A stretch of 64,000 nt of DNA. It comes from Imperialibacter sp964351395. GTDB lineage: Bacteria > Bacteroidota > Bacteroidia > Cytophagales > Cyclobacteriaceae. The notes beneath the pieces are model-generated. The model ran no database searches, was not told the DNA's origin, and saw only the letters and a program-made list of their open reading frames with translations. The stretch is from NCBI GenBank assembly GCA_964351395.1, contig CAYGOF010000004.1, positions 248,001-312,000 of the forward strand, given 5' to 3'. How positions within the stretch are numbered: the first letter of the stretch is position 1; each line of letters begins with the position of its first letter. A program made the translations under genes and the position numbers. Positions 1-9,620 of the stretch are shown one piece after another.

Positions 1-153
1 CCACCCCTTTCTGGGTTGCTGGATTGGCCGTAAAACAATCTGGTCTTGTTCAAATATCAGTTCCACTTCATCAGTGATATGATATTGCTCGAGCACTTGC
101 TTGCTTAACCGAAGCCCTTTAGAGTTGCCTATTTGAATAATCGAGGTTTTCAT
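1..153 (-). CDS. AbrB/MazE-like (SpoVT-AbrB fold) antitoxin, 3' truncated by window edge
   Basis: The minus strand reads 51 codons from an ATG at 151-153 to the window edge without a stop. The product opens MKTSIIQIGNSKGLRL and continues with a segment of the type 'evELIFEQDQIVLRPI'. The pattern I-x-x-I-G-N-S-x-G-x-R-L followed by a short acidic and hydrophobic strand is the swapped-hairpin DNA-binding fold of MazE/AbrB proteins, which usually run to 75-85 residues. Such proteins normally precede a MazF/PemK toxin. That gene would lie beyond the window edge, so the toxin-antitoxin assignment is inference. Confidence 0.7.
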   Translation of the reverse strand, partial: MKTSIIQIGNSKGLRLSKQVLEQYHITDEVELIFEQDQIVLRPIQQPRKGW

Positions 154-248
154 AACGACAGAATGTAATTACAAAGTTATTACTTTTAGGCAAATAATCA
201 ATTCATTTAGCATTAGGCCATTAAACCTTTTATTTGATAAATATTGTG

Positions 249-3200
249 CTATTTGTTCTGAAACGACTTATCAGGATAGGCCGGTACAGGCGGCACAAGT
301 CTTGGATCTTCTTTGATTTTCTTTTGCAAGAAATCAATGGCTGCCTTCAGCTGTGCATCGTCTCCTTCAAAAGTGGCGTGAGGAAGGTTGTCAACTACGA
401 TGTCTGGCTCAAATCCATGTCCTTCTACCAACCATTTTCCTTCCGGACCATATACGCCCATCATAGGAGCCCTGGCAATGCCTCCATCGCTCAGCGTATT
501 CACGCCACTCAACCAGATTTCACCTCCCCAGGTGCGGGTGCCGATAGCTGTGCCCAGCTCCAGTCTTTTGAAACCATCGGCAAATGACTCGCCATCAGAA
601 GCAGTATTTTCATCTACCAGTATCACGATATGTCCTCTGAAGGCATATTGCATATTCCAGTAAGGCTTGCCAGATCGGCTTTTCCAATACATCCATGCCT
701 TTCTGAGTAGTTTCTCCAGTACGAAGCTTTCAATATTACCACCCCGGTTATGCCTCACGTCAATAATCAATCCTTGTCTGTCAAACACTGGATAGAATTC
801 CCGGTACCACTGTTCAAGATCACTGCTGCCCATGGCTTGAAGGTGCACGTAGCCCACACTGTTGGCGGTGGCTTTGTCAACCTCAAGTCTTCTTGAATAT
901 TCCCAGTCGCGGTAACGGAGGCTGTAGGGGTTGGCCATTGGCACCACAATTACGTCTTTCTCCGTTGTTCCCCGTTTAACGCTCATTCTCACTTGCTTTC
1001 CCGCCTGGTTGCGGATCAGCTCACCAATATCTACAGCATTCAGTGCAGCCTTTCCATTTACACTTGTGATCACGTCGCCGGTTTTAATATCAAGATAGGG
1101 GTCATCCAACGGCGATTTTTCGTCAGGGTAGTCTGGATCTGCTTTGTAGATATACTCAACGGTGTAGCCACCTTTGGTTTCGTCTCTTGAAAAGATAGCG
1201 CCAAGACTGGCAACTACTACGTCCAATTCATCCTCTCTGGTATCGCCGCCACGCACACTTGTGTGCAAGGCAGAAAGCTCCCCTACAAATCTGCCTATCA
1301 GGTCAGAGAGCTCTTCTCTGGTAGTTACCCGATCTACCAGTGGGAGGTATTTAGCATGCATGGCGTCCCAGTTGACACCGTGCATATTTTTGTCGTAGAA
1401 GTAGTCACGCTCCATGCGCCAGGCATCGGTGAATATCTGCTCCCAATCTTCTTTTGGTGTGATAGCAAATTTCCAGCCACCAAGGTCAATTTTTTTATCA
1501 TTTAAGTCGGATACTTTGCCAGTTCCCGCTTCGATCATGTAGTAGTTTCTTTGCTTCACAACCAGAAGTTTTTCTCCATTACCAGTTATGTCGAAACCAT
1601 TTACATCTTCTACCATCGTCTGAAGCTTCACATCCTCATGATCTATTTTCACTACTGCCAGGTGGGTCTTGGCGCCGACTCCAGTCTCTCGTTTCAGTAA
1701 ATACAGTGCTTTCTTAGTGACTCTCAGTCCCCGGTAATTACCTGGTTCAACTGGTATTTCTTCGATCCTCTCAATAATTCCCTCTTTGTCAATGGTCACT
1801 TTCGCCGCAGCCTTGGCCTCGTCTTTTTTATCACCGTCTTTGCTTTCGGCCTTATCTGGCTGTGCGGTCAATTCATCCTGGGGGCGGAAGGGAGACCGTG
1901 TCCCTTTTTGCAAAGCAATATGGTAGAGCTTTTCGCTGGCATCGAAGTAGGGTTCCGGCTGACGCGGGCCCCAGGGTGCCCCTACAAGTGTGGTGAAGCT
2001 GCGGTCGGAGAGGAAGTAAATAAACTTGCCATCGGGGCTCCATGCTGGCCAAAGGCTATTCGCCCTGTCGGTAGTGATGGGGAAGGTATCGCCTGTATCA
2101 ACGTTTGATACAAAAATCTGCATCATCGTATTGTCGGCTGATTGTGCGAAGGCTACCCACTTGCTATCTGGAGACCAGGAGAACATGCCAATACCTTCTT
2201 CATTGGTAGAAATTCTCTTGCTGACACCTGTTGCAAGGTTAAGTATGAACATATGCCTTTCCAGGTCGTCGTAGGCCAGCCATTTTCCGTCGGGCGATGG
2301 CTTCCCTTCATATCTTAGTACGCTTCCGTCTTTCGTAATGGCTTTTTGGGCTCCAATGCCGTTAGCTGGAAGGCTCACGAATTCAAACTCTCCACTTTCG
2401 TCGGAAAGTGTGTAAATGCTCTTGCCGTCAGCTGAAAAGACAGCATCGCGGTAACGTACATCTTTTTTGTCGGTGAATTCAACTACTCTTCCATCTTTCA
2501 CTGGTACTGCAAACACCCGTCCCCTGGCCGTAATAACGATTCTTTCTCCTTTGGGGTCGGGCGATATGGCAGTGATGTATTGGGCTGGATTGTCCACCCA
2601 TCTTTCCCGCAATTGATCCAGGTCGGTGGGTATTCTGATGTCGATTTTTGCTTGAGCGTTGTCGGGAATACTGTAATGCCAGATATCGGCCCCCCACTGA
2701 TAAACGATGTGTCCATTTGAAATGCTTGCATCTCTTACGTCAAAGTCTTTGTGGGTAGTGTGTTGCTTTAAGTCATTTCCATTTTCATCGCTCGACCAGA
2801 TGTTCATCGTGCCATCTCGATCGGTAATGAAGTACACTCGTCCATTGTGCCACATAGGGTGATGGCTTTCTCCGGCATACCCATTTGTGATGCGAATAGC
2901 CTCCGGACTTCCTTCAGTATATTTCCATATTTGCCTGGCGGTGCCCCCTTTGTACCGCTTGGTAACGTTTCCATGATAAGAAGGGGTAACAAAATATACC
3001 GTCTTGCCAGTAGCGTCAAAAGAAGCTTCACTTGCTTGAGCCAAGGGGATTCTTTCTTTCTTTTTGGTTTTGGTATCGATGGCTACGAGTTGGCGGTCGG
3101 GAAGGGTGGAAAATGCTCTGGTATCGTATACCACTTTTCCGTCAGGTGTCCAGGTGTTGACAGTGGACGCATCGCTTTCGTAGGTCCAGCGAATGGGCAA

Positions 3201-3500
3201 GCCGCCATTGATGGGCATGGTATAAACCTCTTTGGGTCCCTCGTAGCTGGCCGAAAAAGCAATCGTGGTGCCGTCTGGAGAAATGGTAGCGTCAGTTTCT
3301 TCTTCAGCATGAGTAGTCAGCCTTTGCGCCAAACCTCCTGAAAGTGCCACTGTCCATAGATCTCCTTCAGCTGTAAACACGACGGTGTTTTCGTGGATAT
3401 CGGGGAAACGGTAATAGCCTTCTATCCCCTGGGCCATAGAGAATGGGGACATGCCCACCAGAAGCATGATTGTCAGTAATAGAGCAAATGAACGAGTCAT
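249..3500 (-). CDS. Tricorn-like S41 family serine protease, secreted
   Basis: A 1083-residue protein with a clear N-terminal signal peptide (hydrophobic run, cleavage near SMAQG at residue 24). Residues about 30-600 are repeated beta-propeller blades with motifs such as SPDG and WSPDSKW, as in TolB/WD40-like propellers. A PDZ domain lies at roughly 760-860. The C-terminal S41 peptidase contains IDVRHNRGGN and the nucleophile block NTASDGESF. This is the domain order of archaeal tricorn protease and its bacterial homologues, which degrade peptides produced by upstream proteases. The signal peptide implies a periplasmic or outer-surface location here. An insertion rich in Lys, Asp and Glu near residue 555 separates the propeller halves. 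It appears monocistronic. The family call is secure; the substrate is unknown. Confidence 0.93.
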   Translation of the reverse strand: MTRSFALLLTIMLLVGMSPFSMAQGIEGYYRFPDIHENTVVFTAEGDLWTVALSGGLAQRLTTHAEEETDATISPDGTTIAFSASYEGPKEVYTMPINGGLPIRWTYESDASTVNTWTPDGKVVYDTRAFSTLPDRQLVAIDTKTKKKERIPLAQASEASFDATGKTVYFVTPSYHGNVTKRYKGGTARQIWKYTEGSPEAIRITNGYAGESHHPMWHNGRVYFITDRDGTMNIWSSDENGNDLKQHTTHKDFDVRDASISNGHIVYQWGADIWHYSIPDNAQAKIDIRIPTDLDQLRERWVDNPAQYITAISPDPKGERIVITARGRVFAVPVKDGRVVEFTDKKDVRYRDAVFSADGKSIYTLSDESGEFEFVSLPANGIGAQKAITKDGSVLRYEGKPSPDGKWLAYDDLERHMFILNLATGVSKRISTNEEGIGMFSWSPDSKWVAFAQSADNTMMQIFVSNVDTGDTFPITTDRANSLWPAWSPDGKFIYFLSDRSFTTLVGAPWGPRQPEPYFDASEKLYHIALQKGTRSPFRPQDELTAQPDKAESKDGDKKDEAKAAAKVTIDKEGIIERIEEIPVEPGNYRGLRVTKKALYLLKRETGVGAKTHLAVVKIDHEDVKLQTMVEDVNGFDITGNGEKLLVVKQRNYYMIEAGTGKVSDLNDKKIDLGGWKFAITPKEDWEQIFTDAWRMERDYFYDKNMHGVNWDAMHAKYLPLVDRVTTREELSDLIGRFVGELSALHTSVRGGDTREDELDVVVASLGAIFSRDETKGGYTVEYIYKADPDYPDEKSPLDDPYLDIKTGDVITSVNGKAALNAVDIGELIRNQAGKQVRMSVKRGTTEKDVIVVPMANPYSLRYRDWEYSRRLEVDKATANSVGYVHLQAMGSSDLEQWYREFYPVFDRQGLIIDVRHNRGGNIESFVLEKLLRKAWMYWKSRSGKPYWNMQYAFRGHIVILVDENTASDGESFADGFKRLELGTAIGTRTWGGEIWLSGVNTLSDGGIARAPMMGVYGPEGKWLVEGHGFEPDIVVDNLPHATFEGDDAQLKAAIDFLQKKIKEDPRLVPPVPAYPDKSFQNK

Positions 3501-3721
3501 AGGTTAATGATTTTTGTTGAAGCTAACATTTGATTGAATGAGTCAACTTTGAACATCTGGTCTTTCATTTTGAACAGGCCAGCGCAAATCAAAAATAGTA
3601 GAATATGTCTGAAAGGACATGCCATTGGTGGATAAGTGGCTTTGATATTCGAGTACATATTTTCATTATCTAGGGTTAGTGGTTAATATTGAAAAAGGGA
3701 TTTGAACAATATCATTGAAAT

Positions 3722-4720
3722 ATGAAAGGGCAAAAAGTTAGATGGGGAATACTAAGCACGGCTAAAATTGGTCGTACCAAGGTGATTCCTGGTATTCAGG
3801 CTAGTGAACGCTGCGAAGTAGTAGCGATCTGTTCAAGAAACCAGTCTGCCGCTGATGCAGCAGCAAAGGATCTAGGTATTCCAAAAGCCTTTGCCTCCTA
3901 CGAAGCGCTATTGGCCGATCCAGCTATCGATGCTATTTACAATCCATTACCCAACCATATGCATGTTGGGTGGACCGTCAAAGCGATGCAGGCAGGTAAG
4001 CATGTGCTGTGTGAAAAGCCGATTGGGTTGGATGCCGCAGAGGCGGAAAAATTACTTATGGAAAGTAAAAAGTACCCTCATTTAAAAGTAATGGAAGCCT
4101 TTATGTACCGTTTCCATCCGCAATGGATAAAGGCCAGGGAATTGGTGGACGCTGGTGCGATCGGTGAGATGAAGGTAGTGCAGTCATTCTTCTCTTACTT
4201 CAATGCTGATCCGGGCAATATCCGCAATATGGCTGACATTGGAGGAGGGGGCCTCATGGATATTGGTTGCTACTGCATATCTTTTCCCAGGTTCTTGTTT
4301 GGTACGGAACCAGCGAGAGCAGTTGGCTTGCTTGATTATGATCCAGTGATGAAAACAGACAGAATTGCTTCCGGACTACTTGATTTTGGCTCTGGAAAAT
4401 CAGCCACCTTTACCTGCTCCACCCAGCTTATGCCTTATCAAAGGTGTATGGTAGTGGGTACCAGCGGATACATAGAAATAGAAATTCCGGCCAATGCGCC
4501 ACCCGATGTACCCTGCCGAATCTGGTTGGTTACAAATGATAAAAAAGAAGAAATTTTGTTGGAAGTGGCTGATCAATATACCTGTCAGGCCGATGCGTTT
4601 GCGAAGTCGGTTCTTGATAATACTCCTGTGCCAACGCCGCTAGAAGATGCTATTGGCAACATGAATGTGATTGATGCCATTTTTGCCAGCAGTAGAAAAA
4701 ATGAGTGGGTGACGGTTTGA
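3722..4720 (+). CDS. Gfo/Idh/MocA family NAD(P)-dependent oxidoreductase
   Basis: A 332-residue cytoplasmic protein. The N-terminal Rossmann half starts with WGILSTAKIGRTKVIPG, and carries the family signature HVLCEKPIGLDAAEAE near residue 95, whose Glu-Lys-Pro lines the active site. The C-terminal alpha/beta domain includes GGGGLMDIGCYC, the usual stretch contributing the catalytic Asp and a following aromatic or His position. Members oxidise or reduce sugars, inositols or trans-dihydrodiols; the sequence does not identify the substrate. It is transcribed away from the tricorn-like protease gene and convergent with the next gene, 16 bp away. The stop codon sits in the loop of an inverted repeat (4704-4729) that may end transcription. 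Confidence 0.92.
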   Translation: MKGQKVRWGILSTAKIGRTKVIPGIQASERCEVVAICSRNQSAADAAAKDLGIPKAFASYEALLADPAIDAIYNPLPNHMHVGWTVKAMQAGKHVLCEKPIGLDAAEAEKLLMESKKYPHLKVMEAFMYRFHPQWIKARELVDAGAIGEMKVVQSFFSYFNADPGNIRNMADIGGGGLMDIGCYCISFPRFLFGTEPARAVGLLDYDPVMKTDRIASGLLDFGSGKSATFTCSTQLMPYQRCMVVGTSGYIEIEIPANAPPDVPCRIWLVTNDKKEEILLEVADQYTCQADAFAKSVLDNTPVPTPLEDAIGNMNVIDAIFASSRKNEWVTV

Positions 4721-4729
4721 TCACCCACT
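4704..4729 (+). terminator. Putative terminator hairpin overlapping the oxidoreductase stop codon
   Basis: AGTGGGTGA at 4704-4712 pairs perfectly with TCACCCACT at 4721-4729. The TGA stop (4718-4720) lies at the foot of the loop. Only a short T-run follows, so it is a weak intrinsic terminator. Its position between convergent genes fits a shared, bidirectional role. Confidence 0.5.
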
Positions 4730-4736
4730 TTAACAA

Positions 4737-5735
4737 TTAAGCTTTTACCAACATTTTACCAGTATTGTCGCCTTTAAAGAGGCCAAGTAAAGCTGTTGGA
4801 AGCTGCTCAAATCCTTCCAAAATTGTTTCTGTCGTTTTAAGCTTACCCTCTTGCACCCATTGGCTCAGGTGCTTGAAGCCCTCTGGGTATTTGTCCTGGA
4901 AGTTGAAAACAATGAAGCCTTGCATTAGCACGCTGCGGGTCAGTAGCATCGGTTGTAGGCGTGGGCCCATAGCCATTTCTGTGTTGTTATACAGGGAAAT
5001 TTGACCGCATAGAGGAATGCGTGCATGGAAGTTGATATTGGCGATCACTGCATCTGAAATTGGGCCACCCACGTTATCAAAATAGACATCAACTCCGTTG
5101 GGACAAGCCGCTTTAATGGCTTTCCTCATATCTGGGGTAGTTTTGTAATTAATCGCCTCGTCGAAGCCAAACTCTCTTTTGATTAGTTCCGTTTTTTCGT
5201 TGGTTCCAGCGATACCTACTACCCGGCAACCATGAATTTTGGCGATTTGCCCTACAAGTACGCCTACAGCACCGGCAGCACCTGACACGACAACAGTTTC
5301 TCCTTCCTTCGGTTTCCCAATATGCATCAGCCCGAAATAGGCGGTAAGACCCGGCATGCCCAGGATGCCCAGATAGTAGCTGGCTGGTGCAATGGAAATG
5401 TCGACTTTTCTCAAGCCCTTTTCATGAGCCACCATTTGCTGCTGCCAGTTTAGCATGCCCAGTACTGAATCTCCAGCACTGAATTGCTTCGATTTGCTTT
5501 TCAATATCTTGGCCACCACACCACCGTGAATCGGTTGGTTAACTTCAAAAGGTGCGGCATAGGATTTAGCGTCGTTCATGCGCCCACGCATATAGGGATC
5601 GACAGAATAGTATAATCCCTCTAGCAATACTTCACCTTCTTTCAGATCAGGAAGGTCAATATTTTCAAACCTGAAAGTTTTCTCAGTAGGGGTGCCAACA
5701 GGTCTTTCTGCCAGTACAATTTGTTTCGTGGTCAT
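4737..5735 (-). CDS. Zinc-independent medium-chain NADP-dependent oxidoreductase (PTGR/CurA-like)
   Basis: A 332-residue protein of the MDR superfamily. It opens with the family-typical block EVLLEGLYYSVDPYMRGRM (the DPYMRGRM motif marks the leukotriene B4 dehydrogenase / prostaglandin reductase / CurA group). The nucleotide-binding loop VVSGAAGAVGVLVGQIAK is near residue 150, and the GVDVYFDNVGG motif near 215. The zinc-ligating cysteines of alcohol dehydrogenases are absent. Homologues reduce the double bond of alpha,beta-unsaturated ketones and aldehydes with NADPH, a detoxification role. It is cytoplasmic and probably monocistronic, convergent with the upstream oxidoreductase. The exact substrate cannot be read from sequence. 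Confidence 0.9.
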   Translation of the reverse strand: MTTKQIVLAERPVGTPTEKTFRFENIDLPDLKEGEVLLEGLYYSVDPYMRGRMNDAKSYAAPFEVNQPIHGGVVAKILKSKSKQFSAGDSVLGMLNWQQQMVAHEKGLRKVDISIAPASYYLGILGMPGLTAYFGLMHIGKPKEGETVVVSGAAGAVGVLVGQIAKIHGCRVVGIAGTNEKTELIKREFGFDEAINYKTTPDMRKAIKAACPNGVDVYFDNVGGPISDAVIANINFHARIPLCGQISLYNNTEMAMGPRLQPMLLTRSVLMQGFIVFNFQDKYPEGFKHLSQWVQEGKLKTTETILEGFEQLPTALLGLFKGDNTGKMLVKA

Positions 5736-5853
5736 GATTGGGTGTTTGATGATAAAGGTAAACGAAATAAGGCGGCGCTATGTATGTGCAATTCGCCACC
5801 GCACTTCGGTTAAAGAACAACTTAGCAGGTTTATGGTTCCTTGCTTTGACGAG

Positions 5854-5911
5854 CGTATTCACCAAAAAAGCATAACTATTTGTGAATACGATCACTAAAA
5901 GTTATGCTTTT
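5854..5911 (-). terminator. Terminator-like hairpin with an interleaved second inverted repeat
   Basis: On the minus strand AAAAGCATAACT (5911-5900) pairs with AGTTATGCTTTT (5877-5866), 12 bp and followed by further T residues, as expected for termination after the permease/peptidase gene ending at 6024. A second 9-bp pair interleaves with it: CGTATTCAC at 5854-5862 with GTGAATACG at 5882-5890, one arm inside the loop of the first hairpin and one outside. Both helices together would form a pseudoknot; otherwise they are alternatives. A 13-bp palindrome (TACCCCGGGGGTA, 5913-5925) lies beside it. Confidence 0.6.
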
Positions 5912-6023
5912 CTACCCCGGGGGTACTTAAATGTTGGTCTCGCCAGAAAGAGGCAAGAAGCTTTAGTTTCCCGAATTTTCTTCAATCCCACTCTTTTTAA
6001 CCCAAGTGGATTGTTACGTGTGT

Positions 6024-9000
6024 TTACTCCAGGGTTAACGTTTTTACATTGTCGCTATACACCCTGTCTATCAAAAGCTTTCTCGGGTCGATAGCTGCTT
6101 TTATGGGTAGTGAGTCTACTTCGAAGGTGAACGTCATGACGGGTTGATTAATTTTCACTCTTTTCTCAAAAAGTAGGTGTTCTTCGTCCTTATCTGAAAA
6201 CACGCCAATATCCACCCAATCGTCCATCGGCACCTTTGTTTCACTACCAATGGTGTCGGCTTTGATTTTTGACGATTCAATATTCATAGAAACTTCGAAT
6301 TTGCCATTGCCAAGTTCTTTGTAGGTTGCTTCTGTTACCCTGTTATCGTAAAGCGTAATCTCTTTGAACCAGTCGGTAATCAGATACTGTAGGGAGTCAG
6401 GGACCTCCGGCTCCAGGTATTTGAGGAAATCCAGCGAAGTGGGATATGGAGGTTTCCGGTACCTGAACTCATCTAGAAAATTTCTGATCGCTACGTTTAC
6501 CTTTTCCTCTCCGATATAGTCCTGCAAGGCATAAAGAATCACGCTGCCTTTTCCATAGTGTATATATCCCTGATTCTCTACCTGATAAAGTGGGAGCTCA
6601 CTATCTACTTCTCCGCTTCTGCCTCTCAGGTAGCGATCGTGATCATACTTTAGAAATTCACGCATCTTCATGGCGGTTTTGGATTCCTTTTTCATTACCA
6701 TCAAAGATGAATATTCGGCGAAGCTCTCACTCAGCATGGTTCCACCTTGCATATTGGCCCCTACTACCTGGTGTGCCCACCATTGGTGCCCCATTTCATG
6801 GGCGATTACAGCATCAATCACATTGTTTTCATTTTCATCTTCAAGATTGATGATAAAGCCAAAAGCCTCAGAGTAAGGCATCGATCCCGGGAAGGCCTGG
6901 GCAAAAGTGGAATACCTTGGGAACTCAATGATCCGGCATTGTTTGTGGTAGTATGGCCCGAAATTCTTGGTGTAGTAATCCAAAGAGTTTTCTATTGCAC
7001 TTAGCATGCGTGCTATATTCACTTCATGCTTTTTGTCGTAATAAACCTCAATATCAATCCCATTCCATTTCCTACGGGCTACCTCAAATTTGGCAGAGAT
7101 AAAAGAAAAGAAGTTTTGTGAAGGATGATCCACTTTATAGTGGAAATAGTTTCTTCCATTTTCATTCCATTGTTTAACCAGGCTGCCAGGTGCAACTGCA
7201 GTTTGGTCTCCTGCTGTAGATATGATGGTTTCTGAGTTGATATAGTCGGCATGGCCATCGGTTAGGTAATTAGCCATGCAGTCGTCTGTGCAGTTTTCCT
7301 GTAGCTTCGGCATTCTGTCTTTAGGAGGCAGGCCGAGCTTCTTTCGAGTGTTCTTATCACTTAGCTCAGCACCAACGTTATAGCCCAGGGAGGGCAACAT
7401 CTGGAAGTTGTTTAAAAAAGTGCCGTTGTTTACAATACTGGTATTGCCAGCGCTGTTTCCAAAACCACTTGTGATGTATTTGGTCTCAATTTGAATGGGT
7501 ATGGAATCTCCTGGTTGCATGGGCGTGTTCAAAACATAAATCATGTAACCAAAATGCTTGTCTTCAAATGCAAGTGTCGAACCAGGTATTTTGATTTCGG
7601 TTTCCCATTCATCGCTGAGGTTGAAGTGAATGGAATCTACAGGTACAGAATTTTCATTCGTCAACTGAATTTCTGCTTTCACAAACACATCCCTTTTGTA
7701 AGGAAAAACATCTATATAATACTTGATGTCAGTGACCTTGGGAAGCTTAACATTTTGATACTTCTTGAACTGCTTTTCGTATTCAGCCGCCAGCTCTTCA
7801 TTTTCATCAGAAGTTCTATATTCGTTGAGCACCTGTGTGTTGTAGTAGACAAAGGAAGCTACCATCACCCATGCGGTGAAGGATACAAGCATCAATACTT
7901 TGTATCCTTTCGAAAGTTGATGGAAGGCCGTTTGAATTCTTTCTTTAAGTGAGCCAAGGATGCCTCTGCTCCACAATGCCCCGGCAATCAGCAAACAAGT
8001 GAATGAAAACAAGAGCCAGTAAATATTGAACCAAGTGGCTCCAAGAAGACCGGGACCAAACTGATTCATATCGGAGTAGCGCAGCGACGGTCCATCGCCG
8101 ATTAGTAACATGCTGCTTTGAATGTCTAATGCAACCATCACCAACTCCCAAATAAAAAGTACGATAATGGAGACAAAATACCCGATGTATTTATTGTTAA
8201 TCACGACTTGTATCATGATCAATACACCAGCCGTGATTGTGTACAGCGGCAGCGTATCGTACAAAAAGTCAAGCAGATAAACATCTAATTCAATTCGTCC
8301 ATAGCCTTTTGCCAGCTGATACACGATACCGCACAGCGTAAGCGAGAAATGCAAAATGACTGTAATGGCAATCAGTGACAAAGCTTTGGCCGCCAGTGAT
8401 ATAATGGAGGTGTGAGGAGTGGCGTCTACTACTTCATTGATCTTGCTGTCACGGTCTCTCCAGATTAATTCTCCGCTAAAAAACACAAGAATAATGATTA
8501 CAAAAAGGCTTGCCACACCACTGACGATATCGATCATTTTATAGGTTACCGGATACGACTGTAAGCCATAATACTCAAATCCATTTATCAGGTTAGAAAT
8601 GACCATTATCACCCCAAAAAACAAGAGGATTTTAAATGTGACACTTTTGGCAATGCTCAGGAAGTTGGTGTAGAAAAAACTTTTGAACTGTAGCCAACCC
8701 GTTTTCGCCGTATACACTGGGTGGAGCGTCGGTAATTGAAAGGCTGTATGATCCTCGTTTTTCGATGCCTTTGGAGCCTTTACTTTCTTGTTTTTTTGCT
8801 GAAAGGAAAACCCAAAATAAGAAGCGATGAGAATGATCGTTCCGACTGACACCCAAATAAGCCGATTCCACAGAAGAAGGCCTTCGAAGACAGGACTAAG
8901 GGTGTTCTTTTCAATTGGGGTAAAATATTTTGAATAGGTTGAATAAGCTCTGATGCCGAAAATATCAGTCAGAGCACCTATGGTTTCATTGTCCAGATCG

Positions 9001-9602
9001 GATACCAGGGAGCCAGAAATGATATAGCCCATCATAATGATGATGGCCCCAATGAAGGAGACTACCGTACTCTTCCAAATATTGGCCATGGCAAAAATGA
9101 TGGTCCCGGCGAAAAACATATTGGGAAGAATGAACAGCAGGTAATTATTGACGAAGGTCTGTAAATAGAAGTCACCAAATCGGTCCTCCCCGATCCATCC
9201 AAAAGCTGGCCCAAGAAAAGAGCCGATCAATGCCCCCAGAAATACCCCAAGTAAGGGCATAGTGGACAAAACCAGGGCACCAAAAAACCTTCCAAAGAAA
9301 TAGCCTGACTTACTTATTCGGGTGGTGAAAAGTATTTCGTTGAATTCGTTTTTATAATCCCTTAGCGCAGCATTATTAAAAAAAGCAGTGGCAAACAGTA
9401 CGCCAAACACACACATCACGGTGGTCCAGATGGTTATGGTGTAGGGAGCGTTTTTATACACATTACCCACCGAGCCACCAATCGTTACATTGTCGCTGGC
9501 AGCTGCCCCAAAAACCAACAAGGTGAGCATACCCATGAAAATATACACCATAGGCTGCTTCAGCGCATATTTCAACTCTGAGAAAAAGAAAGTCTTCAGC
9601 AT
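6024..9602 (-). CDS. ABC-2 type permease fused to M1 family zinc aminopeptidase
   Basis: A 1192-residue two-part protein. Residues 1 to about 600 hold about a dozen hydrophobic segments arranged as two ABC-2-like membrane units (start MLKTFFFSELKYALKQP). After a linker, residues about 640-1190 are an extracytoplasmic M1 peptidase. It has the zinc motif HEMGH near residue 934 and the downstream Glu in LSESFAEYSS, the HExxH-x18-E arrangement. A substrate Tyr is expected further on, but I did not fix it. Such fusions are known in Bacteroidota. The ABC ATPase that would drive the membrane half is encoded 18 bp upstream. The role is inferred as coupled transport or membrane remodelling and periplasmic peptide trimming; no substrate can be named. 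Confidence 0.9.
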   Translation of the reverse strand: MLKTFFFSELKYALKQPMVYIFMGMLTLLVFGAAASDNVTIGGSVGNVYKNAPYTITIWTTVMCVFGVLFATAFFNNAALRDYKNEFNEILFTTRISKSGYFFGRFFGALVLSTMPLLGVFLGALIGSFLGPAFGWIGEDRFGDFYLQTFVNNYLLFILPNMFFAGTIIFAMANIWKSTVVSFIGAIIIMMGYIISGSLVSDLDNETIGALTDIFGIRAYSTYSKYFTPIEKNTLSPVFEGLLLWNRLIWVSVGTIILIASYFGFSFQQKNKKVKAPKASKNEDHTAFQLPTLHPVYTAKTGWLQFKSFFYTNFLSIAKSVTFKILLFFGVIMVISNLINGFEYYGLQSYPVTYKMIDIVSGVASLFVIIILVFFSGELIWRDRDSKINEVVDATPHTSIISLAAKALSLIAITVILHFSLTLCGIVYQLAKGYGRIELDVYLLDFLYDTLPLYTITAGVLIMIQVVINNKYIGYFVSIIVLFIWELVMVALDIQSSMLLIGDGPSLRYSDMNQFGPGLLGATWFNIYWLLFSFTCLLIAGALWSRGILGSLKERIQTAFHQLSKGYKVLMLVSFTAWVMVASFVYYNTQVLNEYRTSDENEELAAEYEKQFKKYQNVKLPKVTDIKYYIDVFPYKRDVFVKAEIQLTNENSVPVDSIHFNLSDEWETEIKIPGSTLAFEDKHFGYMIYVLNTPMQPGDSIPIQIETKYITSGFGNSAGNTSIVNNGTFLNNFQMLPSLGYNVGAELSDKNTRKKLGLPPKDRMPKLQENCTDDCMANYLTDGHADYINSETIISTAGDQTAVAPGSLVKQWNENGRNYFHYKVDHPSQNFFSFISAKFEVARRKWNGIDIEVYYDKKHEVNIARMLSAIENSLDYYTKNFGPYYHKQCRIIEFPRYSTFAQAFPGSMPYSEAFGFIINLEDENENNVIDAVIAHEMGHQWWAHQVVGANMQGGTMLSESFAEYSSLMVMKKESKTAMKMREFLKYDHDRYLRGRSGEVDSELPLYQVENQGYIHYGKGSVILYALQDYIGEEKVNVAIRNFLDEFRYRKPPYPTSLDFLKYLEPEVPDSLQYLITDWFKEITLYDNRVTEATYKELGNGKFEVSMNIESSKIKADTIGSETKVPMDDWVDIGVFSDKDEEHLLFEKRVKINQPVMTFTFEVDSLPIKAAIDPRKLLIDRVYSDNVKTLTLE

Positions 9603-9620
9603 AATGAGGTTTCCGTGGGG

